NCBI RefSeq assembly: GCF_030063455.1
Contig: NZ_JASITB010000001.1
Location: 496,001-560,000, forward strand
Direction: 5' to 3'
Length of the DNA: 64,000 bases
DNA from: Cryobacterium sp. PH31-O1
GTDB taxonomy: Bacteria; Actinomycetota; Actinomycetes; Actinomycetales; Microbacteriaceae
This document shows positions 1 through 11,900 of the stretch, one piece after another (positions within the stretch are counted from its first letter, which is position 1; every line of letters starts with the position of its first letter). The notes beneath the pieces were generated by a model. The model was not told the origin of the DNA, made no database searches, and saw only the letters and a list, made by a program, of their open reading frames with translations. The translations under genes and the position numbers were made by a program.

Positions 1-794
1 AGGGCGTTGCAGACGCTCGGCCGGTGGGTCTTGGAGTTGTGCACGATGTCGATCGCCCATTGTTTTGTCGCCGTCTCGTCGAGAAAAACGTGCACGACGC
101 CCGCGCCGGTCTCAATAACCGGCACCTGGGACTCGGTCACCACGGTCTGGATGAGGTTCGCGCTTCCCCGCGGTATGAGTACGTCGATGTAGCCGCGCGC
201 TTTCATGAGCTCGGTGGCTCCGGCCCGGCCGAAGGGATCGATGGTCTGCACCGAGTCAGGATTGAGCCCGGCCGCGGTGAGGGCAGCCTGCACGAGGTCG
301 ACGAGCACGCGGTTGCTGTTCTCAGCAGCAGAGCCGCCGCGCAGCACCACCGCATTGCCGCTCTTCAGCGCGAGCGCGGCGAGGTCGACAGTGACGTTGG
401 GGCGAGCCTCATAAATAACGCCGATAACGCCGAAGGGAACGCGCACCTGGCTGATCTTGATGCCGTTGGGCAGGCTGCTGCCGCGCACGACCTGACCGAC
501 CGGGTCGGTGAGTAAGGCGATCTGCTCGACGGAATCAGCCAGTGCTGCGATACGGGGCGCATCGAGCTTGAGACGGTCGAGCAGACCGTCACTGAGACCG
601 TTGGTGGCCCCGGCGGCGAGATCCATCTGGTTGGCCGTGACGATCTGATCGACGTGGTCGCGCAGCGACTGGGCGACCAGCTTGAGCGCTATATTCTTAA
701 CTTCCGTCGGCGCCGAAGCGAGCGACAAAGAGGCCGTACGAGCAGCCTCGAGGGTGGGCGTGAGCTGGGCGACATCGTTCAGTGACTGCAACAT
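1..794 (-). CDS. proA: Glutamate-5-semialdehyde dehydrogenase (gamma-glutamyl phosphate reductase), C-terminus beyond window edge
   Basis: Reduces glutamyl-5-phosphate to glutamate-5-semialdehyde with NADPH, the second step of proline synthesis in the cytosol. The first 264 codons are visible, reading MLQSLNDVAQL at the start, then the ProA-type block GVIYEARPNVTVD, then GNAVVLRGG. The last visible residues are HRPSVCNA, which holds the catalytic cysteine; the remaining ~150 residues lie outside the window. The ATG is preceded by a good GGAGG site. It lies 46 bp downstream of a proB gene on the same strand and closes the rplU-rpmA-obg-proB-proB-proA string. The family assignment is secure; only the 3' end is missing. 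Confidence 0.96.
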   Translation of the reverse strand, partial: MLQSLNDVAQLTPTLEAARTASLSLASAPTEVKNIALKLVAQSLRDHVDQIVTANQMDLAAGATNGLSDGLLDRLKLDAPRIAALADSVEQIALLTDPVGQVVRGSSLPNGIKISQVRVPFGVIGVIYEARPNVTVDLAALALKSGNAVVLRGGSAAENSNRVLVDLVQAALTAAGLNPDSVQTIDPFGRAGATELMKARGYIDVLIPRGSANLIQTVVTESQVPVIETGAGVVHVFLDETATKQWAIDIVHNSKTHRPSVCNA

Positions 795-840
795 GCCCTC
801 CAGTTTACCGGAGGGGATGGTCAGGGACTATTTCGGGTTG

Positions 841-1647
841 CTAGGGCAAGCGGAGGGCTGATGGCGCGGCCGATGGTTCGAACCAGGTTCCAACCGGTTC
901 GCCGCGCAGCGCCTCGGCTACCAGCGTGGTTGCGGTGACGAGCACAGCGGTACCGGCCTGAGCGGCGATCCGGGCGGCCGAAATCTTGGTGCTCGCTCCC
1001 CCGGTGCCGACACCGTTGACCTTGGTCGCGCCGAATTCCATACCCACGAGCGGATCACCGGAGGCGACATGGTTGATGCGCTCGGCGCCGGGCAGGTGCG
1101 GTGGGCAGGTGTAGAGGGCATCAACGTCGCTGAGTAGCACGAGCAGGTCGGCGCCGATCAGAATAGCGACGAGGGCGGCGAGCCGGTCATTGTCACCGAA
1201 TCGAATCTCGTGCGTCGCCACCGTGTCGTTCTCGTTTACGATCGGCAGGATACGCAGCGCCATCAGGCGTTCCATCGCCCGCTGGGCGTTACCGCGGTGG
1301 GTGGCGTTGTCGAGATCGCTCGCCGTGAGCAGCACCTGGCCGGCGACAATGTCATAGCGGTCGAGGCTGTCCTGGTACCGAAAAATCAAAAGATTTTGGC
1401 CAACGGATGCCGCAGCCTGCTGGGTGGCCAGGTCGGTGGGTCGTTCCTGCAGTTGCAGGTACGGCATGCCGATCGCGATCGCACCCGATGACACCAGGAT
1501 GACTTCGGTGCCGCGCCCGTGCGCTTCGGCGAGGGCGTCGACGAGCGGTGCGATCTGCCCGGCGTTCTCACCGCTGATAGAGGAGGAACCGACTTTGACA
1601 ACAATGCGAGCCGCGGAACGAACGACCTGCTGCGAGTGCACCCTCAT
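841..1647 (-). CDS. proB: Glutamate 5-kinase, proA-proximal copy (268 aa, no PUA domain)
   Basis: Phosphorylates glutamate to glutamyl-5-phosphate, the first and proline-inhibited step of proline synthesis. It is a single amino-acid-kinase domain with VVKVGSSSIS (about residues 16-25), SSGAIAIG (53-60), VNENDTVATHEIRFGDND (137-154) and GVGTGGASTK (212-221). The residues matching E. coli Glu143, Asp148, Asn149 and Asp150 are all conserved (E147, D152, N153, D154). E. coli ProB is ~367 aa because of a C-terminal PUA domain, which is absent here. A second intact proB lies 171 bp upstream, about 68% identical by hand alignment without gaps. Because it keeps the standard residues and sits next to proA, I infer this is the ordinary biosynthetic enzyme. 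Confidence 0.93.
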   Translation of the reverse strand: MRVHSQQVVRSAARIVVKVGSSSISGENAGQIAPLVDALAEAHGRGTEVILVSSGAIAIGMPYLQLQERPTDLATQQAAASVGQNLLIFRYQDSLDRYDIVAGQVLLTASDLDNATHRGNAQRAMERLMALRILPIVNENDTVATHEIRFGDNDRLAALVAILIGADLLVLLSDVDALYTCPPHLPGAERINHVASGDPLVGMEFGATKVNGVGTGGASTKISAARIAAQAGTAVLVTATTLVAEALRGEPVGTWFEPSAAPSALRLP

Positions 1648-1786
1648 TGGAAGATGCTTCTTCGGCTGAGCACACTCACGCTGAAACCATCGACGACGCG
1701 CAACCCCACAAGCAACTGGCCCTCCGCCACGAATTATGGACGCGCGATGCGACCATCGGCAGTTTAGCGCAGCCGACCCGCACCCA

Positions 1787-1818
1787 CGGATCAGAGCAGC
1801 CGGATCAGAGCAGCCGGG

Positions 1819-1828
<10 letters not shown>
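1787..1828. repeat. Three contiguous 14-bp direct repeats at the 3' end of the upstream proB
   Basis: Units CGGATCAGAGCAGC (1787-1800), the same again (1801-1814) and CGGGTCAGAGCAGC (1815-1828). The third unit contains the proB stop codon (minus-strand TGA at 1821-1819) and its last two Leu codons, so each unit carries a potential TGA read in a different frame. The array looks like slippage or expansion at the gene end, in the 171-bp spacer between the two proB copies. I see no clear promoter in that spacer. Confidence 0.85.
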
Positions 1829-4310
<2,482 letters not shown>

Positions 4311-4362
4311 TCAGGTGGCGCAAAAATGCTTCAAAACACGGTGCTATGAAACGGACAAACAC

Positions 4363-4389
4363 GTAAGGGCGGACCGAAGCCCGCCCTAC
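4363..4389 (-). terminator. Hairpin between rpmA and obg (terminator or attenuator)
   Basis: Inverted repeat GTA(A)GGGCGG / CCCGCCCTAC with a short CGAAG-type loop and one bulged base. It lies just after the rpmA stop in the direction of transcription. There is no long U-run, so partial termination that lowers obg relative to the ribosomal protein genes is the reasonable reading. Confidence 0.45.
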
Positions 4390-4420
4390 GCTGCACTGAA
4401 AAGTGCTGTGCTGTGGAAAC

Positions 4421-4678
4421 CTACTCGGCTGCTACAACGACGTTGATGACCTTACGGCCGCCCTTGGCTCCGAACTGCACGGAGCCCGCTTTGAGAGCGA
4501 AGAGCGTGTCGTCGCCGCCACGGCCGACGTTGACGCCGGGGTGGAAGTGCGTGCCGCGCTGGCGAACAATGATCTCGCCCGCTCCGACAACCTGATCACC
4601 GAAGCGCTTCACGCCGAGGCGCTGGGCGTTTGAGTCACGACCGTTGCGAGTGGAACTCGCACCTTTTTTGTGTGCCAT
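4421..4678 (-). CDS. rpmA: Large-subunit ribosomal protein L27
   Basis: 85 aa beginning [20 protein letters not shown], the conserved L27 N-terminus that reaches the peptidyl-transferase centre, followed by [21 protein letters not shown]-type core and a glycine-rich [16 protein letters not shown]. Full family length. The ATG has a GAGGAG site eight bases upstream. It starts 19 bp after rplU ends, so the two ribosomal proteins are co-transcribed. No N-terminal extension of the kind that needs cleavage in Firmicutes. Confidence 0.98.
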   Translation of the reverse strand: MAHKKGASSTRNGRDSNAQRLGVKRFGDQVVGAGEIIVRQRGTHFHPGVNVGRGGDDTLFALKAGSVQFGAKGGRKVINVVVAAE

Positions 4679-4696
4679 CTGTCTGTCTCCTCAGGC

Positions 4697-5005
4697 CTAG
4701 GCGATGCCGGTAACCTGAACGCGAGTGAGCTCCTGACGGTGCCCCTGACGCTTCTTGTACCCGGTCTTGTTCTTGAACTTCTGGATGACGATCTTCGGAC
4801 CGCGAAGGTTGTTCAAAACCTCGGCCGTGACCGTGATCTTGGCCAGCGACGCACCGTCAGAGGTGATCTTGTCGCCGTCGACGAGAAGCACGGCGGCCAG
4901 CTCGACGTTGCCGTCCTTGTCAGCCTTGATTCGGTCCATCGTCACGATGGTACCGACCTCTACCTTCTCCTGCCGCCCTCCGGCGCGCACAACTGCGTAA
5001 ACCAC
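4697..5005 (-). CDS. rplU: Large-subunit ribosomal protein L21
   Basis: 102 aa reading (M)[18 protein letters not shown] to [15 protein letters not shown], the normal L21 length and ends; it binds 23S rRNA next to L20. The open frame extends upstream to an ATG at 5104, but the family starts at [10 protein letters not shown] therefore place the start at the GTG at 5005, where translation would begin just after a leader hairpin. No strong Shine-Dalgarno is visible. First gene of the rplU-rpmA-obg-proB-proB-proA operon. Confidence 0.95.
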   Translation of the reverse strand: MVYAVVRAGGRQEKVEVGTIVTMDRIKADKDGNVELAAVLLVDGDKITSDGASLAKITVTAEVLNNLRGPKIVIQKFKNKTGYKKRQGHRQELTRVQVTGIA

Positions 5006-5013
5006 TTTACGTA

Positions 5014-5049
5014 CCAATCTCTGGGGAGCCCCAAAGGCTCCGAATTTGG
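5014..5049 (-). promoter_or_regulatory. Leader hairpin in the rplU 5' UTR
   Basis: Read on the minus strand, an inner stem GGAGCC / GGCTCC (TTTGG loop region) is enclosed by CCAAAT / ATTGG and ends 8 bases before the rplU GTG. With the promoter at 5140-5168 the transcript would carry a ~125-nt leader. The position suits autogenous control by ribosomal protein, as in the L21 leaders of other Gram-positives; that role is inference. Confidence 0.4.
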
Positions 5050-5139
5050 AAATTTGCTGCATTGCACGAACCGGATGGCCAGCGCACTCAGAAAATCTTG
5101 GCATTTGCGTTGATTTTGCCTAACGCACACCAAGGGTTG

Positions 5140-5168
5140 ACTTTACCTGATCTGCTACCCGCGGTCAA
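5140..5168 (-). promoter_or_regulatory. Sigma-70-type promoter of the rplU operon
   Basis: Minus strand TTGACC (5168-5163), 17-bp spacer, TAAAGT (5145-5140): close to consensus with ideal spacing. Transcription should start near 5132. Confidence 0.7.
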
Positions 5169-5229
5169 ACCAACGGCGCGGCGTGTCTGAACCACAGTGT
5201 CAATGACTTCCTCAGCGAAAAAATCACCG

Positions 5230-5259
5230 GTGACTCAGCCACAGTGCGGCTCGTAGACT
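5230..5259 (+). promoter_or_regulatory. Promoter of the DUF4031 gene, predicting a leaderless mRNA
   Basis: GTGACT (5230-5235), 18-bp spacer, TAGACT (5254-5259), then TCGATC and the ATG at 5266. The -10 to ATG gap is 6 nt with no room for a Shine-Dalgarno, so the transcript should start at or next to the ATG. Confidence 0.6.
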
Positions 5260-5265
5260 TCGATC

Positions 5266-5538
5266 ATGGCAATACTTATCGACCAGCCTAGCTGGCCGGC
5301 GCACGGAACGGTGTGGGCGCACCTCGTGAGCGACTCCAATCTGGAGGAATTGCACGCCTTCGCGGCCGCCGCCGAGATTCCACGGCGTGGTTTCGACCTT
5401 GATCATTATGACGTCCCCGAATCGCGCTACGCCGATCTGGTCGCGGCCGGGGCGCTGCCGGTCACTTTTCGCGAGATGATCGTGCGGTTGCGCTCCAGCG
5501 GCCTGCGGGTGAGCGCTCGGGAACGGCGCGCTCGGTAG
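5266..5538 (+). CDS. DUF4031 domain protein (90 aa), function unknown
   Basis: Small basic-ended protein with the N-terminal block MAILIDQPSWPAHGTVWAHLVSD and the central FDLDHYDVPESRY, which I recognise as the actinobacterial DUF4031 family. It has no signal peptide or membrane segment, so it is probably cytosolic. The conserved Asp, His and Trp residues near the N-terminus could form a catalytic or metal site, but no reaction is known to me. Divergent from the rplU operon, with its own leaderless-type promoter. Confidence 0.75.
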   Translation: MAILIDQPSWPAHGTVWAHLVSDSNLEELHAFAAAAEIPRRGFDLDHYDVPESRYADLVAAGALPVTFREMIVRLRSSGLRVSARERRAR

Positions 5539-5572
5539 CCTCACTGGCCTGCATTATTTTTCTGCCGGGCGC

Positions 5573-7084
5573 CTACTGCCAGGTGGCATCGAACCCAAGC
5601 ACGCTGCGACGAATCTCTCCGGTGGCGACGTTCACGAACAGGGTAGTCGCATCCGTTGCCTGGGTATTGACGGGGTAGCCGTCAGAGAGTTCGGTGTTTC
5701 GGTTTGGCACGATCTGCACGGCCAGGAACTGGTCGTTCGGTGAGAGTTCGAAACCGACGATAGTTTCAAGACCGGATGCCGGCGAATAGACGGTGCGCGC
5801 TTCACCGTCCTGCACGAGCGACAAGTACTGGCGCACGGCACCGGTGGCCGGGTCGAACTCGGCAACCCGCTGCACGTATCCACCTGCTTCCCCAGCGAGA
5901 AAGCCAAGTTCGGCGGTGTACCGGGTGGTGCCTGGCACGCTCTGCGGCACGAGGCTGGACTCGGTGCCCTGGGACAGGTCGAGCACGTGCTGGCCGTCAC
6001 GGTCGGAGACGGCAACGCGCACACCGTCGGGTGCGAATGCGGTGAGGTTGGCGAATTGTCCGAGCGGAACCGGCGGGTCGAATTCTGGTTCGTTTTCGAG
6101 AGGATTGCCGCCAGACTGATCGAGCGGATTAATCAGCATCAGGGTTGAGTCGTACTGCTGGGCGACGATGTCGGCGCGACCGGCCATGAAGCCCCAGGTC
6201 GTGACGCTGAGCGGATCGCCCTCCACGTCGGGGACCGCCGTGGCCGCGTTTGTGCGCAGGTCGAGCACAAACAGCACGTTGTCGTAGTGCGGGCCGGGGG
6301 CATCCGCTGCGCTGTCGAATCGAAAGCCGAGCAGCGACTGGCCGGGCGCGGCCTGCAGGTCGTGCACGAGGCCGACCCCCGGCAGGTTGAGAGTCTCGGC
6401 TGTGCCGTCAGTGTCGACGCGGTAGAGGGCATTGGTGAGCTCGCCGCTGTCCTGGTCTGACGTGACAGTGACAACGGCGAGTTCGCCGCCGATCCGTATG
6501 AATTGCTGAATGTTCGGGGTCGCAAAGGCCACGTCGGTATCGGATGAGCCGGTCGTGGTGCGAAGGATACGGTCGGCGCCGCGGTCAGCGGTGCCCGCGG
6601 ACGGCGCCGCTCGGCTGAGGTAGTAAAGCGCGGGTTCGTTCGTGCTGAATTCTGCGTTGATGGTCGACTCTCGGTCGACGGCCGAACCGGTGATATCTCG
6701 CACAACGACCGCATAGTCGGTGTTGTAGGCGAGCGGGCGGGGAAAGGAGATGACGACGGAGTTTGCGCTCGTCGTCACCTGGAATGTTGTCGCGGGCTCG
6801 ATGCTGATCTGCTCGGGGGCGACCTCGTCGAGTTGTCGGTTCGTCGCGAGTACCAGGCGTGCGTTGGCGGAGGAAACCACGGCGGTTGTGTCGACGTCGA
6901 CGGCGGTGAGGCGGGGGCCGCTCAACAGATTGGCGGCCACGAGGGCGCAGGAGGCTGCGAGCAAAACGGCGACGATCGTCCAGAGGGCGCGGCGGAACGG
7001 GCGCAGGCCTGCAGCCTGTTCGCTCGACACCGCCTGTTCAATCGACACCGCCGGCTCGCTGGAGGCCCCGGGCTCAGTAGACAT
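5573..7084 (-). CDS. Membrane-anchored protein with bacterial Ig-like domain (SbsA-type), function unknown
   Basis: About 503 aa. A polar Ser/Glu/Ala-rich cytosolic N-terminus is followed by one membrane segment (LWTIVAVLLAASCALVAANLL). Then comes a ~100-residue Ig-like module (GPRLTAVDVDTTAVV to STINAEFSTNEP) resembling the Big_5/SbsA type. A long exported region follows with repeated short strand patterns (FIRIGGELAVVTV, LYRVDTDGTAETL, LLGFRFDSA, GFELSPNDQFLAVQIV) suggesting a beta-propeller-like fold. I chose the ATG at 7084 (MSTEPGASS) because it overlaps the upstream stop by 11 bases; an upstream in-frame ATG at 7111 is possible. Last gene of a three-gene minus-strand set with a permease and a TIGR03943-type protein. 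Role unknown, probably cell-surface. Confidence 0.6.
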   Translation of the reverse strand: MSTEPGASSEPAVSIEQAVSSEQAAGLRPFRRALWTIVAVLLAASCALVAANLLSGPRLTAVDVDTTAVVSSANARLVLATNRQLDEVAPEQISIEPATTFQVTTSANSVVISFPRPLAYNTDYAVVVRDITGSAVDRESTINAEFSTNEPALYYLSRAAPSAGTADRGADRILRTTTGSSDTDVAFATPNIQQFIRIGGELAVVTVTSDQDSGELTNALYRVDTDGTAETLNLPGVGLVHDLQAAPGQSLLGFRFDSAADAPGPHYDNVLFVLDLRTNAATAVPDVEGDPLSVTTWGFMAGRADIVAQQYDSTLMLINPLDQSGGNPLENEPEFDPPVPLGQFANLTAFAPDGVRVAVSDRDGQHVLDLSQGTESSLVPQSVPGTTRYTAELGFLAGEAGGYVQRVAEFDPATGAVRQYLSLVQDGEARTVYSPASGLETIVGFELSPNDQFLAVQIVPNRNTELSDGYPVNTQATDATTLFVNVATGEIRRSVLGFDATWQ

Positions 7085-7853
7085 AGGGGTCATTCGGCTG
7101 GTCCACGTCAAGGATTTCGATCGGGGTGATAGCGAGCGGGTCGCTCGCCGCTGCGCTCACGCTCTGGTCGAACCGGCCGGTGACCTGCACCCAGTCGTCG
7201 ACCTCGTATTCGGCCTGCCAGTCCGGCAGATAGATCGGAACACCGATCGGCTGGGCGTCGACGGCGCAGCAGGTCACGACAAACCTGGCGACGTAAAACA
7301 CGTTGTCGGGGTCCTGGGCGTCCGGGGTCACGAATCCGATCACCCGGGCGGTCTTGTCGGCGTAGAAGGCGGGATCGGACGACTGCGCGAGCAGGGACAC
7401 CCACTCCCGCACGCTGAGCTGTTCGAAGTCTCCGGTGCCGATGAGCGTCGCCGCCTGCTCGGCGTCATCGTCGGTACCCAGCCCGCCGGAATTAACCTCC
7501 CGCTGGGTGGCCGTCGCGCTGCTCAGGGTGGTCGGCGGGACGATGACCATGGCGACCCCCATAACCAGGAGCAGCACGACTCCCACCCCGGTCAGGGCCG
7601 TCTCGAACCGTCCGGTGTGCTCGGCCTCGAAAACGCGGCGCCGGGCGAACCCAGCGGCTACGAGCACGAGTCCGATGACTGCCATGGCCATCGTGAACAC
7701 GAAGTAGCGGGGGTGAATATAGAGGCCGAGCTGGCCGCTCAGACCCAGCCAGAGGGTCGCCACGACGACCACGAGACTGAGCACAACGCCCTGCCATCGT
7801 TCTGCCCAATAGCGCAGGGCCGCCGCCGGCGGCATCCGTTGGTCAGGCAACAT
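7074..7853 (-). CDS. TIGR03943-family membrane protein, partner of the upstream permease
   Basis: 259 aa. Two N-terminal membrane segments (GVVLSLVVVVATLWLGLSG and FVFTMAMAVIGLVLVAAGF), a polar stretch, a third segment (LTGVGVVLLLVMGVAMVIV), then an exported C-terminal domain. That domain has WVSLLAQSSDPAFYADKTARVIGFV, a CCAVDAQPIGVPIYLPDW block and DDWVQVTGRF, typical of the TIGR03943/YcgQ type with an OB-like fold. The start overlaps the permease stop by 11 bp (ATGTTGCCTGA), implying coupled translation and a complex. The CC pair could bind metal. Substrate unknown. Confidence 0.75.
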   Translation of the reverse strand: MLPDQRMPPAAALRYWAERWQGVVLSLVVVVATLWLGLSGQLGLYIHPRYFVFTMAMAVIGLVLVAAGFARRRVFEAEHTGRFETALTGVGVVLLLVMGVAMVIVPPTTLSSATATQREVNSGGLGTDDDAEQAATLIGTGDFEQLSVREWVSLLAQSSDPAFYADKTARVIGFVTPDAQDPDNVFYVARFVVTCCAVDAQPIGVPIYLPDWQAEYEVDDWVQVTGRFDQSVSAAASDPLAITPIEILDVDQPNDPYVY

Positions 7854-8826
7854 AGTTCACCAGCAATCCGAGCGCGGCACTCATCAGGCCCACAACGACG
7901 GTGATCTGCAGAAGGGTACGGCTCGTGAAGGTTGTACGCATGAGAGCGAGCATCTTGACGTCGACCAGAGCGCCGAACACCAGGAACGCCACGATTCCGC
8001 CGGGCAAAAAGGTGCTGCCGAAAGACAGCACGAAGAAGGCGTCGACGTTGGAGCAGACCGCCACGATGAAGGCAAGAGCCATCATCGCCAGAACCGACCA
8101 GACGGGGTTGCTGCCGAGGGCGAGCAGCACCGACCGCGGAACGAAAACCTGGGTGAGGGCGGCAACGGCGGAACCGATGAACAGGGCCGGCATGATGACC
8201 GAGGTCTCACGAATGAAAATCTCCGTGGTGCGGCTGAACCGGCTCTCCCGGTCGTGCGCATGTTCGCGCCCGCCGGTTGAACCGACGGCGCAGGCCACCG
8301 CGAACCTGCTCGTTAGCAGGCTTTGTGGATCGGGGTGCTTGCTGAACAACCAGCCGACCACGTTGGCAATGAGGAATCCACCGAGCAGACGGGCCACCAG
8401 GATGTGGCCGTCCCAGCCGAAGGCCTGATGCGTCGTGATGATGGTGATCGGATTCAGAATGGGCGCGGCGAGCAGAAAGGTGATCGATTCGGAGACAGTG
8501 AACCCGCCGACCATGAATCCGCGGGCGAGCGGCACGTTACCGCACTCACAGACCGGAAAGAACATGCCGAGCAGCGAGATCGAGGCGCGACGCAGAATCG
8601 GGTTGCGTGGCAGATGCCGGGCGAGCACGCCGTGCGGCAGCCAGACCTGCACGACCGCCGAGAGCAGAATGCCGAGAAAAACGAACGGTACCGATTCGAT
8701 GATGACGCTGATCGCGAGGGTCAGGGTGTCTTGCACTCGGTCCGGCAGCGAGAAATCGCTTAGCTGTTCATTGACGAAGGCCGGTGACAGCGCCCGCAGC
8801 AAAAAAACGGCGAGCACCACCAACAC
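7843..8826 (-). CDS. ArsP/DUF318-type permease (YcgR-like)
   Basis: 327 aa, about eight to nine hydrophobic segments. Conserved features include PFVFLGILLSAVVQVWLP, FPVCECGNVPLARGFMVGG (a CxCGN motif in the pore region) and the second-repeat FIVAVCSNVDAFFVLSF. These place it in the permease family that includes ArsP and the YcgR half of YcgR-YcgQ pairs. The start is a GTG at 8826 in a hydrophobic context; no better start with a Shine-Dalgarno is visible. It begins 83 bp after the rne stop on the same strand and is followed by its TIGR03943 partner with overlapping ends. The transported compound cannot be told from the sequence. Confidence 0.8.
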   Translation of the reverse strand: MLVVLAVFLLRALSPAFVNEQLSDFSLPDRVQDTLTLAISVIIESVPFVFLGILLSAVVQVWLPHGVLARHLPRNPILRRASISLLGMFFPVCECGNVPLARGFMVGGFTVSESITFLLAAPILNPITIITTHQAFGWDGHILVARLLGGFLIANVVGWLFSKHPDPQSLLTSRFAVACAVGSTGGREHAHDRESRFSRTTEIFIRETSVIMPALFIGSAVAALTQVFVPRSVLLALGSNPVWSVLAMMALAFIVAVCSNVDAFFVLSFGSTFLPGGIVAFLVFGALVDVKMLALMRTTFTSRTLLQITVVVGLMSAALGLLVNYVA

Positions 8827-8909
8827 CCCCGCGGTGAGGCCGAGAGGCCATCGCCGCAGGAGAGGGAGCTGCCCGCCGATTGCGTTACCGTACGACTTGG
8901 TGTCGGAGC

Positions 8910-11900
8910 CTAGTCGCCGTGCGGCGGCTGGCTGGTCGTTGACGTCGAGGTCGTCGTGCCCGTCGCGGTCAAAATGGGCTGGCCGGCGGCGCCGCCGGCG
9001 GTCGTGACGCGGCGGCTGCGCGCGCGTCCCTGACCGGGCAGTTTCGGTTCGGGCAGCGAGTCCAGCACGGAATCCAGCAGCTGGTCGGTGACCTGCTTAC
9101 TGGGGCGCCGCGTGGTACGCGTCGACTTCTTCACCGGAATGTCGAGGATGTCGACGGACTCGGACTGTTCCGGCACGGGCACCTGAACCGCTGAGCTTCC
9201 AGCGGCCGACCGACCAGCGGGTGCGCCGGCGGCGAGGGTACTACGGCCACCGCGGGTGCGGGGTGCTGCATCCGCTGCCGGAGTGCGAACGGTGTCGACG
9301 ACGGGCTCACTGACAAGCTCACGGACCGGCTCACTGACCGGCTGGCTGACCGGGGCAGCGGATGCGACAGGCTCGGCCTGCTGCGTCTCGGCCTGTTGCG
9401 TCTCGGCCTGCTGCGTTCCGGCCTGCTGCGTTCCGGCCTGCTGCGTTCCGGCCTGTTCGGAGCTGGCCTGTTCGCTGGCCTGACGGGCGCGGGCCTGTTC
9501 GGAGCGCGACTGCTGGCCGCGCCCATTCTGACCGCGGGAACGCGACTGGCGGCCGCGCGAACGCTCGGTACCGGTCGGTTCGGTGTTGGCCTTTTCGGTA
9601 CCGGTCGGTTCGGCCAGCTCCGTGCCGGACTGTTCGGTGTTGAACTGTTCGGTCTTCGCCTGTTCGGTGCCGGCCTGTTCGGTACCGGGGTGGGCGGCCG
9701 TGACTGGCGGAACCTCCACTGCGTCGGCATCCGCTGCCCGGGTATCGGCGGCCGGGACGATTGCGATGGAACCGGTGCGGGTGATGGTGCGGGCGGCGAT
9801 CAGCGCGAGGGCGTGCTTAGCGTCCTCGGTGATGCCGTGGGTGCCGTGGCCGCTCTTGGGAGCGTCGGACGCGCCGTTGCCGCCAAAGTGGGCGTCACGG
9901 TTGCCGCCGTCACGCTGACCCGAGTTGTCGCGGTTACCGGATCCGTTGCTGCTGGAACCGATATTGCCCGACCCGCTACTGCCGGACCCGTTACTGCCAG
10001 GCGTGCTGCCATTCTTGGCGCGCGGGCGGCGCTCCTGCGGCGGCTGGGCGGTCTGGCGGTGCTTCACGACGGGGTCGTGGTGCACGATGATGCCGCGGCC
10101 GGCGCAGGCCTCGCAGTTCTCGCTGAACGATTCCAACAGGCCAAGGCCGAGCTTCTTGCGGGTCATCTGCACGAGTCCGAGCGAGGTGACCTCGGCCACC
10201 TGGTGCTTGGTGCGGTCGCGGCTGAGGCACTCGATCAGGCGACGCGACACGAGGTCGCGGTTACTCTCGAGCACCATGTCGATGAAGTCGACGACGATGA
10301 TGCCGCCGATATCGCGCAGGCGCAGCTGACGCACGATTTCTTCGGCCGCTTCGAGGTTGTTCTTCGTGACCGTCTCTTCAAGGTTGCCGCCGCTGCCAAC
10401 GAACTTGCCGGTGTTGACGTCAACAACGGTCATGGCTTCAGTACGGTCGATCACCAGGGAGCCGCCCGACGGCAGCCAGACCTTGCGGTCGAGGGCCTTT
10501 TCGATCTGCTCCGAGATGCGGAACTCGTCGAAGGCGTCAACCTCGCCCTCGTAGGTCTCGACGCGCTCGAGCAGGTCGGGGGCGACCTGGCTGAGGTAGG
10601 TCTCGATCGTGGCGCGCACGTCGGGTCCGGCTACGACCATGCGCTGAAAGTCTTCGTTGAAGACGTCGCGCACGATCTTGACCAGAAGGTCCGGCTCGCT
10701 GTGCAGCTCGGCGGGCGCCTGGGCCGACTCGACCTGTTCGGCGATGCTGGCCCATTGCTCGCGCAGCCGGTTGACGTCGACGGTGAGCTGCTCGTCGGTA
10801 GCACCCTCAGCAGCGGTGCGCACGATCACACCCACGTTGTCGGGCAGAACCTCCTTGAGGATCTTCTTCAGGCGCGCCCGTTCGGTGTCGGGGAGTTTGC
10901 GGCTGATGCCGTTCATCGAGCCGTTGGGCACATAAACGAGGTAACGACCGGGCAGGGAGACCTGGCTGGTCAGGCGTGCGCCCTTGTGACCGATCGGGTC
11001 CTTGGTCACCTGCACGAGCACCTTGTCGCCGGGCTTGAGCGCGAGCTCGATGCGGCGGGCCTGGTTGCTGGTGCCGGAGTTCTCGGCGGCGGCGTCCCAG
11101 TCAACCTCACCGGAATACAGCACGGCATTGCGGCCGCGGCCGATGTCGACGAAGGCGGCCTCCATGCTCGGGAGCACGTTCTGCACCCGGCCGAGGTAGA
11201 CGTTGCCAATGAGGGAGGCGTCCTGGTTCTTGGCCACGTAGTGCTCCACCAGCACGCCGTCTTCGAGCACACCGATCTGGATCTTGTTGTGCTTGGCGCG
11301 CACGACCATGAGGCGGTCGACGGACTCACGGCGGGCCAGGAACTCGGCCTCCGTAATGACCGGGCGGCGACGACCGGCGTCGCGGCCGTCGCGGCGGCGC
11401 TGCTTCTTTGCTTCGAGCCGCGTTGAACCCTTGATGCGCTGGGGTTCGGTGATGAGTTCGGGTTCACGCGGTGCGCGCACCTTGACGACAGTGTTGGCGG
11501 GGTCGTCGGTTCCCGAACGGTTCTCATCGCCGGTGCGACGACGCGCCCGGCGGCGAACCGTCGTGGCCTCCACGTCTTCGTCGTCGTCCAACTCGTGCTG
11601 CTCCTGCTGCGACGAGCGGATGCCGGTGCGCGCCGGCATCGGCAGAATCTCCGGCGCCTGGAAGAGCAGGGAGAAGGACGAGCGCACCCGGGCCGCTGCC
11701 TGGTCGTCGGCCGGGGCGTCTGCCGGGGTTGTTGGCGGGGCATCGATCATCTGCTGGGCTCCGGTGACGTTGTTGTACTCTGCGATGGTCACCTTCGCGG
11801 GGGCATCGGCCACCGGCACAGCGGGCGCCTCGATGGCCGGTTGCACGGTCGGTACAGAGACCGGCGTCTTCCGGGTTGATTTGCGAGTGCCGAACAGGCT

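Noticed and set aside
841-1647. One proB copy as a decaying duplicate
   Set aside because: Both copies are full length with intact kinase motifs and no frameshift.
5006-5104. 33-codon N-terminal extension of L21
   Set aside because: L21 proteins begin at VYAVVRAGG; the upstream part folds as a leader hairpin.
9396-11426. Long open frame (676 codons) on the plus strand opposite rne
   Set aside because: Antisense shadow of a GC-rich gene; no family-like sequence, and rne is clear on the other strand.
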